64,000 nt of DNA from Amorphus sp040750475 (GTDB lineage Bacteria > Pseudomonadota > Alphaproteobacteria > Rhizobiales > Amorphaceae). Of this stretch, positions 36,751-45,298 are shown in pieces. Within the stretch, counting starts at the first letter, position 1, and every line of letters starts with the position of its first letter. The position numbers and the translations under genes were made by a program. The notes beneath the pieces are model-generated. The model made no database searches and was not told the DNA's origin. It was given only the letters and a program-made list of their open reading frames with translations. The DNA lies in the NCBI RefSeq assembly GCF_040750475.1, contig NZ_JABJVY010000001.1, positions 310,001 to 374,000 on the forward strand, read 5' to 3'.

Positions 36751-37470
36751 TTGACACGCAACGTTCTGATTACCGGCGCGAACAAGAGCATCGGATACGA
36801 AACCGCCCGCCGACTGGGGGAACAGGACTACCGCGTCTGGCTCGGCGCCCGCGACGACGGGCGTGGCGAAGCGGCTGCGCAGACCCTGCGCGATGTCGGG
36901 CACGACGTGGTCTTTGTTCAGATCGCGGTGGATGACGACGCCAGCGTCAAGGCCGCCGCCAAACGCGTGATGGCCGAGGATGGCAAGCTTGACGTCCTGA
37001 TCAACAACGCCGGCATCCCCGGCAACTACGCGGCACCGCTCGATCAAGGTCTTGCCGATATTCGCAATGTCTATGAAACGAATGTATTCGGTCCGATCCG
37101 GGTTACCTATGCGTTCCTGCCGCTTCTTCAGGCCGCCGAGAGGGGAAACATCGTCAATGTCAGCACCGGGCTCGCCTCGTTCGGCTGGCTGACGGACCCG
37201 GACAATCCGTACTACGGCACCAACTTTCTGGGCTATAACAGCTCGAAAGCTGCGCTGAACGGCGTGACGGTTTCGCTCGCCAAGGCACTCGAGCCCCTCG
37301 GCATTCGGGTGAACAGCGCGGATCCCGGCTGGACGAAGACCGATTTCACCAACCACTCGGGCAACCACACGGTCGTGGAAGCCGCCGAGGTGATCGTCTG
37401 GCTGGCGACCAGCGATGAAACCGGTCCCACGATGGGCTTCTTCAACGAAGCGGGGCCTGTTCCTTGGTAA
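36751..37470 (+). CDS. SDR-family oxidoreductase 4
   Basis: 239 residues from a TTG at 36751, with ATGGAGA about 10 nt upstream. No ATG fits, because the cofactor loop TGANKSIG follows only 8 residues in. NNAG, the catalytic Ser in NVSTGLASFG and YNSSKAAL are present. It ends early with ETGPTMGFFNEAGPVPW, the carbonyl-reductase-like form common in AraC- or TetR-linked SDRs. Convergent with the HxlR gene. Confidence 0.87.
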   Translation: MTRNVLITGANKSIGYETARRLGEQDYRVWLGARDDGRGEAAAQTLRDVGHDVVFVQIAVDDDASVKAAAKRVMAEDGKLDVLINNAGIPGNYAAPLDQGLADIRNVYETNVFGPIRVTYAFLPLLQAAERGNIVNVSTGLASFGWLTDPDNPYYGTNFLGYNSSKAALNGVTVSLAKALEPLGIRVNSADPGWTKTDFTNHSGNHTVVEAAEVIVWLATSDETGPTMGFFNEAGPVPW

Positions 37471-37523
37471 GCGTCCGTAGGGCGCCCCCGGAACGTTGGA
37501 AGTAGAGCCCTCATCTGTCCAGC

Positions 37524-37913
37524 TTAATCAGTGTGAGTGCCACCTTCACGGCGCGATGCATAATCCGAGCGGGCATCTTCTATACGCGCGTGGTTTTCCA
37601 GCACCCATTCGGCCAGACCGCGTATCGGACAGAGAAACTCCCGGCCAAGATCGGTGAGCGCATACTCGACCTGAGGCGGATTCGTGGGCGTCACGGCGCG
37701 GGAGACGAAACCGTTCTGTTCAAGATCCCGCAATGAGCTTGCCAACACCTTCTGGCTGATTTCGCCAACCTCGCGGCGAAGGGCGTTGAAGCGGTGCGGC
37801 CCGCGACCAAGCACGCGAATGATGAGCACCGTCCACTTGTCGGTGATCTGCGACAACATCCGGCCAATCAGCACGCAATTGGCAGTTCCCTTTTGGTTAT
37901 CTGGTGTCTGCAA
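37524..37913 (-). CDS. HxlR-family regulator
   Basis: 129 residues from a TTG at 37913 with AAGGAGG 4 nt upstream. A longer frame starts at a TTG at 37931, but the ribosome site lies inside it. The HxlR winged helix is clear (ITDKWTVLIIRVLGRGPHRFNALRREVGEISQKVLASSLRDLEQNGFV), preceded by the single Cys (NCVLIGRML) that redox- or electrophile-sensing members use. Divergent from the DODA dioxygenase, its probable target. Confidence 0.87.
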   Translation of the reverse strand: MQTPDNQKGTANCVLIGRMLSQITDKWTVLIIRVLGRGPHRFNALRREVGEISQKVLASSLRDLEQNGFVSRAVTPTNPPQVEYALTDLGREFLCPIRGLAEWVLENHARIEDARSDYASRREGGTHTD

Positions 37914-37999
37914 AGTGCCTCCTTGAACCAAACCGAGCGCGATATGTAATTTGGTATCGAATTGTAACCGCCTAAGATCAGCTTAACAAGGCGAACGAC

Positions 38000-38848
38000 A
38001 TGACGAAGGCGCAGCTTCCCACCTACTTCCTCTCCCACGGAGGAGGCCCCTGGCCATGGCTGAGGCGGCCGACGGGCGATCCCTATATCCAACTGGAGCA
38101 ATCGCTGATCGGCGTACGGCGCGAGCTTGGCGAAGCGCCCCGCGCCGTGCTGATGGTGTCGGGCCACTGGGAGGCAGACGGATTCATGCTGTCTTCGGCC
38201 GCCCGTCCGACGATGCTCTACGACTACGGCGGTTTTCCCGAACACACCTATCGCATCCAATACAATGCGCCGGGCGATCCCGAACTGGCCGAACAGGTGC
38301 GCGACATGCTCGATCACGGCGGGGTTCGCACGGGCCTGGACCCGATCCGCGGATACGATCACGGCACCTTTACCCTGATGTATCCGATGTACCCGGAAGC
38401 CGAGATGCCGGTGGTACAGCTGTCGATCGACGCGCGCTACGACCCTGCCGAGCATATCAGGGTCGGCGAACTGCTCGCGCCTCTGCGCGACGAGGGCGTC
38501 CTGATCATCGGCAGCGGGTTCAGCTTCCACGACACGCGCTCGATCAGGAACGGCGCGGGCGCCGCCGACTCGGCCGCGTTCGACGAATGGCTCATGAAGA
38601 CGCTCGTGACGTCGTCGCCGGAACAGCGCCGCGAAGGCCTCTTGCACTGGGAGACCGCGCCGTCCGCCCGCGCCGCTCACCCGCAGGAAGATCACCTGAT
38701 CCCGCTGATGGTCGCGGTTGGCGCCGCCGGTACGGATGCCGGGGCCCGCGTCTATTACGAGAGGGACTTCATGGGCGCGATCACGACCTCAAGCTACCGG
38801 TTCGGCCCTGCCGTCGTTCCGCAGGAGCGCGAAGCCGCCGCATCCTGA
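38000..38848 (+). CDS. DODA-type extradiol aromatic ring-opening dioxygenase
   Basis: 282 residues. The LigB-fold metal histidines are visible: LSHGGGPWPW (His13), VSGHWEA, YDHGTFTLM and SFHDTR. This is the YgiD/DODA branch, which cleaves catechol-type substrates next to the hydroxyls. Members beside HxlR or MarR regulators are often catechol- or quinone-responsive. Divergent from the HxlR gene; a strong hairpin begins at its stop codon. Confidence 0.88.
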   Translation: MTKAQLPTYFLSHGGGPWPWLRRPTGDPYIQLEQSLIGVRRELGEAPRAVLMVSGHWEADGFMLSSAARPTMLYDYGGFPEHTYRIQYNAPGDPELAEQVRDMLDHGGVRTGLDPIRGYDHGTFTLMYPMYPEAEMPVVQLSIDARYDPAEHIRVGELLAPLRDEGVLIIGSGFSFHDTRSIRNGAGAADSAAFDEWLMKTLVTSSPEQRREGLLHWETAPSARAAHPQEDHLIPLMVAVGAAGTDAGARVYYERDFMGAITTSSYRFGPAVVPQEREAAAS

Positions 38849-38896
38849 ACCGGGTCCGGCGTGACTGTGGCGCAGAATGCGCCACGCCCCCCGGTT
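38848..38896 (+). terminator. Rho-independent-like terminator after the dioxygenase
   Basis: The inner stem GTGGCGC / GCGCCAC has a 5-nt loop, and the outer arms AACCGGG / CCCGGTT enclose it. TTCCTTTT follows. It begins at the last base of the dioxygenase stop codon. Confidence 0.75.
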
Positions 38897-38955
38897 TCCT
38901 TTTGGTGACCTGATGGCAGGAAAGTGCCTCCTTTTTTCGAGCGATAACAATTTGT

Positions 38956-38982
38956 ATGTTGGTTACATATAGAAACCAACAT
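38956..38982. promoter_or_regulatory. 9-bp inverted repeat reaching into the doxX start codon
   Basis: ATGTTGGTT-N9-AACCAACAT; the right arm ends in the AT of the DoxX ATG (38981). It could be a repressor operator or an RNA hairpin masking the ribosome site. No strong Shine-Dalgarno is present upstream. Confidence 0.6.
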
Positions 38983-39406
38983 GAAAGCTATCGAAATGGA
39001 ACGAGATACGTTGGCCGTTGAACCCCGAACCCAAAACCGCACGGCGCATCTGGGCCTCTGGGCGCTCCGCATCCTGCTGGCCCTCGCCTTTGTGCTTTTC
39101 GCCGTCATGAAGCTCGCCGGACGCGAAGCGATGATTGTCGAATTCGACATGGTCGGGCTTGGTCAATGGTTTCGTTATTTCACCGGTCTGCTTGAGCTTA
39201 CAGGCGCAATCGCACTCCTGATCCCGGCCGTGTCGGTTCTGGGGGCAGTGCTCCTGCTCATTGTCGATCTGGGCGCCTTCGTCGCACAGGTCACCATCCT
39301 GCATATCGACTGGATCCATACCGTGGCGATCGCTGCCCTGCTTGGAGCGGTGATTTACCTGCAACGCTCCTCGCTCTCCCGGTGGCTGGGGCGTAGCTCC
39401 CACTGA
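38981..39406 (+). CDS. DoxX-family membrane protein
   Basis: 141 residues with four hydrophobic segments (GLWALRILLALAFVLFAVMKLAG; FRYFTGLLELTGAIALLIP; GAVLLLIVDLGAFVAQVTI; TVAIAALLGAVIYLQ). This is the DoxX/SURF4-like fold found with thiol or quinone redox enzymes. It leads a short set (DoxX, FMN reductase remnant, VOC protein) in one direction. Confidence 0.83.
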   Translation: MKAIEMERDTLAVEPRTQNRTAHLGLWALRILLALAFVLFAVMKLAGREAMIVEFDMVGLGQWFRYFTGLLELTGAIALLIPAVSVLGAVLLLIVDLGAFVAQVTILHIDWIHTVAIAALLGAVIYLQRSSLSRWLGRSSH

Positions 39407-39478
39407 CAGATCCCGGACACCACCATTGCTGCCAATGGCCGCAGCCATTGTTTTCGCACCAATCAAGAGACGATTATC

Positions 39479-39610
39479 ATGACTGACAAACCCCGCATTG
39501 CGATTATCATCAGCTCCACTCGGCCGACCCGATTTGCCGACAAGCCCGCTCAGTGGATGCTCGAAAAGGCTCAGGCGCGCGACGACATGAGCTACGGCGG
39601 GTACGGCTGA
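39479..39610 (+). pseudogene. NADPH-dependent FMN reductase, internal deletion
   Basis: The 43-codon frame starts like a full reductase (MTDKPRIAIIISSTRPTRF, the flavodoxin-fold phosphate loop). At residue 36 it jumps to SYGGYG and stops. In intact family members a Ser-Tyr-Gly-Gly-type loop follows about 75-80 residues later. The simplest reading is an in-frame loss of the central part, followed by truncation of the rest. Confidence 0.65.
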
Positions 39611-39641
39611 TGAACGTGCTGAGACTATGTTGGAAGCAGGA

Positions 39642-40025
39642 ATGATTATCGAGACTTTTACCCGCATCTTCGTCGAACCGGGCGCATTTGTCCGGACGAT
39701 CGACTTCTATGTTGCTCTGCTGTCGGGCCAGGTGACGATGCGCTTCGCCTACCCGGACGTCGGGCTGGAACTGGCCTCGGTCTCTTCTGACGCGCTTTCC
39801 GTGCTCATTATCGCCGGAACACCTGACCGACGCGCGCCCTTCGAGGCGACCCGGCTGACCATAAAGGTCGATCGTCTCGAGTCCGCAATTACCACGTTGA
39901 CGGAGGCTGGCAGCGAACAACTGGAGCCGGTCCAGAAGACGCCCGTAGGTCGAAAGACGCGCTTCAGACATCTGGACGGCACGGTTGTGGAATATGTCGA
40001 TCATGATGCAGCCTCCTCTGATTGA
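39642..40025 (+). CDS. VOC-family (glyoxalase/dioxygenase fold) protein
   Basis: 127 residues from the ATG at 39642 (GAAGCAGGA upstream); a 5-residue-longer start at 39627 is possible. One beta-alpha-beta-beta-beta repeat pair of the vicinal-oxygen-chelate fold is seen (VEPGAFVRTIDFYVALL; RKTRFRHLDGTVVEYVDHD). Members bind a metal or small ligand and include glyoxalases and resistance proteins; the function is open. Its 3' end overlaps an opposite-strand gene fragment. Confidence 0.75.
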   Translation: MIIETFTRIFVEPGAFVRTIDFYVALLSGQVTMRFAYPDVGLELASVSSDALSVLIIAGTPDRRAPFEATRLTIKVDRLESAITTLTEAGSEQLEPVQKTPVGRKTRFRHLDGTVVEYVDHDAASSD

Positions 40026-40158
40026 CGATCGAAATTGCTGAGATTCGGAATGAGATCGGCCGCCCAGTCGATTCCGCGCTCGCGTAGCCATGCGCCGAGA
40101 AACCCAGCACGATCGTGCTCGGCGAGGATGCGGGCAATGGCGGTCTGATCGGTCTTGG
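40002..40158 (-). pseudogene. C-terminal fragment of an unidentified gene beside the IS remnant
   Basis: About 51 codons end in TGA at 40002-40004. The text is protein-like (TAIARILAEHDRAGFLGAWL; ERGIDWAADLIPNLSNFDRQ), and the frame is cut where the IS sequence begins near 40159. Family unknown. It is most simply a gene disrupted by the IS insertion, with the other part no longer present. Confidence 0.4.
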
Positions 40159-41043
40159 AGCTATGTTGGAAAGTGGGTGATGACGGCCTGAGGAGGGCGG
40201 CGTATCGAGGCGGGTGCTGAGCCTGCCCGAACCTCTCGAGGAGAGCGATACGCCATGAGTACGGATAGCACCATAGTTGCCTTTCAGCATCCCGAAGACA
40301 TTGACGATCCCCTGACCAGCGTGCTGCGCGAGGGCGCTCGGCGGCTGCTCGCGGAGGCGATCGAGGCGGAGGCCGAAGCGTTCCTGGCCGCGATGAAGGA
40401 GGAGCGCTTGGCGGACGGCCGCGCCCGTTTCGTGCGCCCTGGTCATGGCCCCGAGCGGACGATCCAGACGGGGATCGGCGCGGTTCCTGTAAAGCGGGCG
40501 AAGGTCCGCGATCGCGGCCCCGCCGACGTGGATGGCCTGGCAGGCGAGCGCGTCACCTTCGCCTCGGCGATCCTGCCGAAGTGGGCGCGCCGGACGAAGA
40601 GCCTCGATGCGCTGCTGCCGGTTCTCTATTTGCGCGGCCTCTCGACCGGCGATTTCCAGGAGGCCCTGGCGGCGCTGCTCGGCAAGGACGCCCCAAACCT
40701 GTCGCCCTCGGTGATCGGCCGCCTGAAGGAGGACTGGCAAGGCGAATACGAACGCTGGAAGCGCCGCGATCTCTCAGTGCACCGCTACGTCTACATCTGG
40801 GCCGACGGCGTCTATCTTCAGGCGCGCATGGAGGACGATGCGGCCTGCATGCTGGTGATCATCGGCGCGACGCCCGAGGGCAAGAAGGAGCTGGTCGGCT
40901 TCCAGGTGGGCGTGCGCGAGAGCGCCCAGAGCTGGCACGAACTGCTGCAGCAGCAGGTATGCGGCAGCAGCCGTTTGCCACGGGAACGTCGCGGGGTATT
41001 AGAGCCCTCCAACCCCGCGACAAAGGACTCCGGGTGTCCGTAG
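40159..41043 (+). mobile_element. Truncated IS256-family insertion sequence
   Basis: The transposase starts at 40255 after an IS-like left end (GAGCTATGTTGGAAAGTGGG near 40159). It is well preserved for ~232 codons, including the zinc-free N-terminal part and the first catalytic Asp (YIWADGVYLQ). It ends abruptly after QSWHELL near 40950, about halfway through a normal ~400-residue transposase. The frame runs on to 41043 through foreign sequence. The other two catalytic acids and the right end are missing, so it is inactive. The cut lies at the 3' end of the DsbA-like gene. Confidence 0.82.
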
Positions 41044-41618
41044 TGGACCTGATGTTCGATCACCTGGAAACGCCCGTTTCGTTCGAGTACGAAGCCGGGA
41101 TAGCCTCGCAGATCAAAACGCTGCATGAACCGTTTGGTATCTGCCATGTGCTGCCGCACGGACGCTTGCTTGAGCGCCGAAAGAAAATCAGTTTGCTCCA
41201 GTCCGATACTTGCGGCCACGCGGACAAGGGTTGCTTTTTCGACGACGGGTGCACCCTGGACATAATGCGCATGCTGGATCGCGGAGATCATATCGAATTC
41301 CGACCGCGGCTGAACGGCGCTGGCCGCCATCACCGCAGCGATCGTCGGCTCAGACCAGAAGACGGTCTCAGGATCGCGTAGCAATCCTTCGAGATACGCC
41401 TCGCCAAAAGGTTGACCGGTAAGTGCGCCGATTCTGGCATCATTCCGCCGCAGATATTCCCGAGTCGTTTCATCGGGGCAGAGCGGAGTTTGCCATAATC
41501 CGCCACCATGCAGAATGATGCGCAACCCGTTGTCCCGCGCTGCCTGGACGAGCGGCTTTGCCGCGTAGCACCAGCCGCAGAGAGGGTCATGGACGTAATG
41601 CAGTATGACCTCATGCAT
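40818..41618 (-). CDS. DsbA-family thiol oxidoreductase with an aberrant IS-derived tail
   Basis: 266 residues. The thioredoxin-fold start with CGWC (14-17; YVHDPLCGWCYAAKPLVQAA) and the following helical insert match the cytosolic DsbA/FrnE-like family; no signal peptide. Native-looking sequence ends near residue 205. From about residue 223 the frame reads the antisense of the IS256 remnant to a chance stop. The native stop has thus been lost by the IS-associated rearrangement, adding about 45-60 foreign residues. Its start overlaps the MFS gene by 8 bp, so it is the last gene of that operon. Confidence 0.8.
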   Translation of the reverse strand: MHEVILHYVHDPLCGWCYAAKPLVQAARDNGLRIILHGGGLWQTPLCPDETTREYLRRNDARIGALTGQPFGEAYLEGLLRDPETVFWSEPTIAAVMAASAVQPRSEFDMISAIQHAHYVQGAPVVEKATLVRVAASIGLEQTDFLSALKQASVRQHMADTKRFMQRFDLRGYPGFVLERNGRFQVIEHQVHYGHPESFVAGLEGSNTPRRSRGKRLLPHTCCCSSSCQLWALSRTPTWKPTSSFLPSGVAPMITSMQAASSSMRA

Positions 41619-42834
41619 CGCTCACATCCTTTCCCGTCGTGTCGTTGGATGTGACGCGAGCAATAGCGAACAATGCCAATCCGCCCAGTCCCAGCAGCGC
41701 CCCGGTCCACCCCAGAGAGTGAAAACCCCAGCCAGCAGCAATAGTCAGGCCTCCGAGCCAAGCGCCGAGCGCGTTTGCGAAGTTGATTGCCGAGTGGGTC
41801 AGGGCGGCTCCCAGTATCTTTGCCTGCCCTGCGAGATCCATCAGCCAGATCTGAAAGCTCGGCCCGATGGCGACGATACCGCCGAGAAGGAACGTGCTGA
41901 GAAGCGCTGTCGGTACGCTGCCCGCCAGCCAAGAGAACAGGCCAAGCAGCACAGTGGCATAGAGAAGCAAGCCGCCAATCGTCCGCATCAGCGCGATGTC
42001 CGCGAGCCGGCCACCAAACAGCGTTCCCGCCAAACCTCCCGTCCCGAAGAGGGCCAGCGCCAGTGGAATATAGGCCGCGTTGAACCCGCTCACCGGAATC
42101 AGGAGTGGAGCAATGTAGCTGAAGACACAAAACATGCCGCCAAAACCGATCCCCACCACCGACAGGGCGAGCCAGAGATGCGGTTTTGCCAAGCTGCGCA
42201 ATTCCTCCAACGGGCTCGCCGCGTCCGGAGCCGGCACTTGCGGGACAACAAACCGGATCATGACAGCTCCGACGAGGCAGACCGCACCGACCGCGCCGAA
42301 GGCAGTTCGCCATCCCTGCTGAATGCCGATCCAGCTCGCCAGAGGCGTTCCCGCAAGCATCGCCAGCGTCAGCCCAAGCATGACATAGCCGATGGCGCGC
42401 CCGCGATGTGCAGGCGTGACGAGAGAGGCGCCCGTGACGGCTGCGGCTCCGAAATAGGCGCCGTGGGGCAGCCCTGCCGCAAAGCGCATGACAAGCATGG
42501 CCGATTGACCATCAACGGCAAGGGCAGCGAGATTCGCCACCCCGTGCAGTGTCGCGAGCATGGTCAGCAGCCTGCGCCGCGGCGTCCGAGCGGCCAGCAC
42601 GGCTAGAAGCGGCGCCCCGATCATCACGCCAATCGCGTAGGCGCTGACCAGATGCCCTGCCTGGGGAAGCGAAATGTCGAGATCATCGGCGATATCGGGC
42701 AGCAAGCCCATGATCATGAATTCGCTCGTGCCGATGGCGAAGCCGCACACGCCAAGGGCGACAAAGACCGCGAGCAGGGACGAACATGACTCGCCGCCCG
42801 TTTGCGATCCCGGCCGCGGGGAAGAAGTCGCCAT
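41611..42834 (-). CDS. MFS transporter (DHA1/AraJ-like efflux permease)
   Basis: 407 residues with twelve hydrophobic segments. The first helix motif is FVALGVCGFAIGTSEFMIMGLLPDIADDL, and motif A is in the 2-3 loop (VLAARTPRRRLL). Typical of inner-membrane drug or metabolite exporters. It lies 3 bp after the NmrA-type reductase and overlaps the DsbA-like gene, forming a three-gene operon divergent from a LysR gene. Confidence 0.88.
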   Translation of the reverse strand: MATSSPRPGSQTGGESCSSLLAVFVALGVCGFAIGTSEFMIMGLLPDIADDLDISLPQAGHLVSAYAIGVMIGAPLLAVLAARTPRRRLLTMLATLHGVANLAALAVDGQSAMLVMRFAAGLPHGAYFGAAAVTGASLVTPAHRGRAIGYVMLGLTLAMLAGTPLASWIGIQQGWRTAFGAVGAVCLVGAVMIRFVVPQVPAPDAASPLEELRSLAKPHLWLALSVVGIGFGGMFCVFSYIAPLLIPVSGFNAAYIPLALALFGTGGLAGTLFGGRLADIALMRTIGGLLLYATVLLGLFSWLAGSVPTALLSTFLLGGIVAIGPSFQIWLMDLAGQAKILGAALTHSAINFANALGAWLGGLTIAAGWGFHSLGWTGALLGLGGLALFAIARVTSNDTTGKDVSDA

Positions 42835-42837
42835 GGG

Positions 42838-43497
42838 TTATAGTTCCCGCGCGACGGTAAAACGGGACCGGACATGCCTGGGCTGTTCCAGTTCATCGAC
42901 AATCGCGATGGCGAGATCCGCAACAGAGATGCCGGCGGGCTTTTCACCCTCCATCAGAAGATCATTTTTGCCCAGCCGGTAACGACCTCTGCGCTCGCCG
43001 ACCTCGAGGAATGCCGGCGGGCTGACGAACGTCCAGTCGAGAATGCGGTTCTCCAAAATGGTCGCCATGGCATCCCGCGCGCCCCGGGCGCCGGGGACGA
43101 CGTAATCGGGAACCTGCGAGGTGAATTCCGGCGTATCCACGAGTTGAACGCCCGGCGCGACGTAAAGGCTGCCCGCACCACCGACGACGATGAACCGCTT
43201 GACGCCGCTCGCCTCGACCCCGCGTTCGATGGAAGCCGATCCGCGAAGGAACCTGTCGTAGAGGTCCGGGTCGTGCCAGCCGGGATTGAACGCCGAGATC
43301 ACGGCGTCACAGCCTGCGACCGCGCTGGCGATCCCATCGGCATCGTAAGCATCGGCCACTGTTTCGGTCAGGCCGGGCCTTGCGGCCAACTTCCCCGGCG
43401 CGCGCACGACCGCGATGACCTGATGCCCGCGATCCAGCAATTCCTTCAGTGTGGCGGCGCCAACAAATCCTGTTGCGCCGATCAGAGCGACTTTCAT
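42838..43497 (-). CDS. NmrA-like NAD(P)-binding oxidoreductase
   Basis: 219 residues, atypical SDR. It has the N-terminal VALIGATGFVGAATLKELLDRGHQVIAVVR nucleotide loop. The Tyr-Lys pair of classical SDRs is absent, as in NmrA/YwnB-type NAD(P)H sensors and quinone reductases. First gene of the operon with the MFS pump and the DsbA-like protein; divergent from the LysR regulator. Confidence 0.85.
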   Translation of the reverse strand: MKVALIGATGFVGAATLKELLDRGHQVIAVVRAPGKLAARPGLTETVADAYDADGIASAVAGCDAVISAFNPGWHDPDLYDRFLRGSASIERGVEASGVKRFIVVGGAGSLYVAPGVQLVDTPEFTSQVPDYVVPGARGARDAMATILENRILDWTFVSPPAFLEVGERRGRYRLGKNDLLMEGEKPAGISVADLAIAIVDELEQPRHVRSRFTVAREL

Positions 43498-43593
43498 GGT
43501 GACCTCTTTCGCATTGGTCCCACAAAAGTATAGGCTTCAAGATGCGCCGATTAGCGGCCGCTTTTCACCATATCTTTTAAGCCAGGCTAACAA

Positions 43594-44559
43594 ATGAACG
43601 ACCTGAAGCCTTTTGCCGTCTTCGCCGAGACGGTCTCGGCCGGCTCCATGAGCGGCGCGGCCCGGCGACTGGGCATGTCACCGTCCGCCGTCAGCCAGAC
43701 CATCAGCGCGCTGGAAAAACAGACGGGTGTCGCGCTGCTTCACCGGTCGACCAGGAAGCTGTCGCTCACCGAGGCCGGAGAGCGGTGCTATCCCCATTGC
43801 CTGCAATTGCTGGCAGCGGCCAATGCCGCCAAGGACTCCCTGGCGCAGGCCCGGGACGCCCCTGTTGGAGAGCTACGCATTTCCGCCCCGCTGGGCTTTG
43901 CCCCCTATATCGCGCCGGCCCTGGCCCCGACGCTTGCGGACTGGCCGAACCTGACCCTCAGCCTGATCGTGGACGACGCGATGATCGACTTGGTCGCGGC
44001 CCGGATCGACATCGCCCTGCGAGTTGGACAGCTGGCCGATTCCGAGTGGATCACGCGCAAGCTGTGCGATTTCGAAACCGTGCTCTGCGCCGCGCCAGCC
44101 TATCTGGAGAGGCATGGCATTCCCCTGACGAAGAATGATCTGGATGCCCATCAGTGGATCGCGGTCTCACCATCCTTGGCCGATACCGCTTTGCAGCCGG
44201 GTACTGCGCCGCCGGGGACGATCCGGCTGAACCGCCAAACCCAGACCCCAGAGCTGCACCTGTCTGCACGGATCACCTGCACCAACCAGGTCACCGCACG
44301 GCAAATGTGCGAACAAGGAGCGGGTATGGCGCAACTGGTCTATACTGACGTGCTGCCCTCGCTGGAAAGCGGCACACTGGTCCGGGTCCTGCCCGACTGG
44401 CGATCGGCCCCCGTTCCGGTGATGATGGTCCTGTCTCCGCAGACCGGCAGACCCGCGAAGGTCCGCATCGCGACAGAAGCCCTGGCGCGCCATTTCGCGA
44501 GCCTCAGATCATGTCCGCCTGATCCGGACGGTGTGCTGCGCCACAGCCGCCGAGGTTGA
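43594..44559 (+). CDS. LysR-family transcriptional regulator
   Basis: 321 residues. HTH: PFAVFAETVSAGSMSGAARRLGMSPSAVSQTISALEKQTGVALLHRSTRKL; then the substrate-binding domain. Divergent from the reductase-MFS-DsbA operon with a 96-bp gap containing a 10-bp palindrome (AGCGGCCGCT at 43553). It most probably controls that operon and itself. Confidence 0.87.
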   Translation: MNDLKPFAVFAETVSAGSMSGAARRLGMSPSAVSQTISALEKQTGVALLHRSTRKLSLTEAGERCYPHCLQLLAAANAAKDSLAQARDAPVGELRISAPLGFAPYIAPALAPTLADWPNLTLSLIVDDAMIDLVAARIDIALRVGQLADSEWITRKLCDFETVLCAAPAYLERHGIPLTKNDLDAHQWIAVSPSLADTALQPGTAPPGTIRLNRQTQTPELHLSARITCTNQVTARQMCEQGAGMAQLVYTDVLPSLESGTLVRVLPDWRSAPVPVMMVLSPQTGRPAKVRIATEALARHFASLRSCPPDPDGVLRHSRRG

Positions 44560-44605
44560 CGTATATAGGCACCGTCCCCGTTTGGGCGTCGTGCCATCCG
44601 TGCAT

Positions 44606-45202
44606 TTATGAAAGCTCGGCAAGAAGCGCGAAATTGCGATCCAGGTAATATTCCAGCGGCTGTCCGTCGTCATCGTTGCGGCGATCTTCTAGTGCCAGGC
44701 GCAAGGCCCCGACCGCGGCCATCGCCGCCAGGCGCAGCTCGGTCCGGCACTCCTGTTCAGGCCAGAGCGCATGCATCCCGTCCGCAAGGGTCTGTTCGAT
44801 CTCCAGGAACAGGGCGTTCTTGCGCGCCCTCAGCGCCACTGTCGACTGCAACAGCCGATCAACCGCTGCGGATTCATCCGTTTCGTACCTTGATGCCAGC
44901 TTGATGAAACACTGCCTGGCAGTTTCCAGCGGCGTCATCTGTGACGATTGTTCGGCCATGGCCAGCCGAAGCGCCTCTGGAAAGCCGCTTCCCACGCGGG
45001 CCAGCAACACATCTTCCTTCGACCCGAAGTACGAGAAGAAAGACCTGCGCGAGATCCCGGCAGCCTTCGCGATCATGTCGATCGTGGTCGCTTCGTAGCC
45101 ATGCCGCAGAAACAGGGACAGGCCTGTGTCAACAATGCGCTGATGGGTTTCCCGGCGCTTTTGCGCGCGCCGGCCTTCCGGTTTGTCCGATGCGTTTTCC
45201 AT
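44606..45202 (-). CDS. TetR-family repressor
   Basis: 198 residues from the ATG at 45202; the frame runs further upstream through the divergent SDR as a shadow. HTH: RIVDTGLSLFLRHGYEATTIDMIAKAAGISRRSFFSYFGSKEDVLLARV. The C-terminal domain is helical, without recognised ligand motifs. The divergent gap to SDR 5 contains two operator-like palindromes, so local autoregulated control is likely. Confidence 0.86.
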   Translation of the reverse strand: MENASDKPEGRRAQKRRETHQRIVDTGLSLFLRHGYEATTIDMIAKAAGISRRSFFSYFGSKEDVLLARVGSGFPEALRLAMAEQSSQMTPLETARQCFIKLASRYETDESAAVDRLLQSTVALRARKNALFLEIEQTLADGMHALWPEQECRTELRLAAMAAVGALRLALEDRRNDDDGQPLEYYLDRNFALLAELS

Positions 45203-45241
45203 TCCGCCCGTTTTGCCACGCTCGGACGTGGCTTGAAAAGA

Positions 45242-45278
45242 TGCACTCGATGCAATAAATAAATATGCACTGAGTGCA
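45242..45278. promoter_or_regulatory. Two TGCACT-type operators in the TetR/SDR5 gap
   Basis: TGCACTGAGTGCA (45266-45278) is a perfect palindrome about one base. TGCACTCGATGCA (45242-45254) is an imperfect copy 24 bp away. The spacer is AT-rich (ATAAATAAATA) and probably carries the -10 elements. Confidence 0.7.
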
Positions 45279-45298
45279 ATTATATCGAGGAACGGAAA

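Noticed and set aside
39617..39634. Possible second copy of the IS left end (GAGACTATGTTGGAAG) compared with 40159
   Set aside because: The resemblance is about 14 bases and covers the VOC gene start; it is more likely chance than a second IS end.
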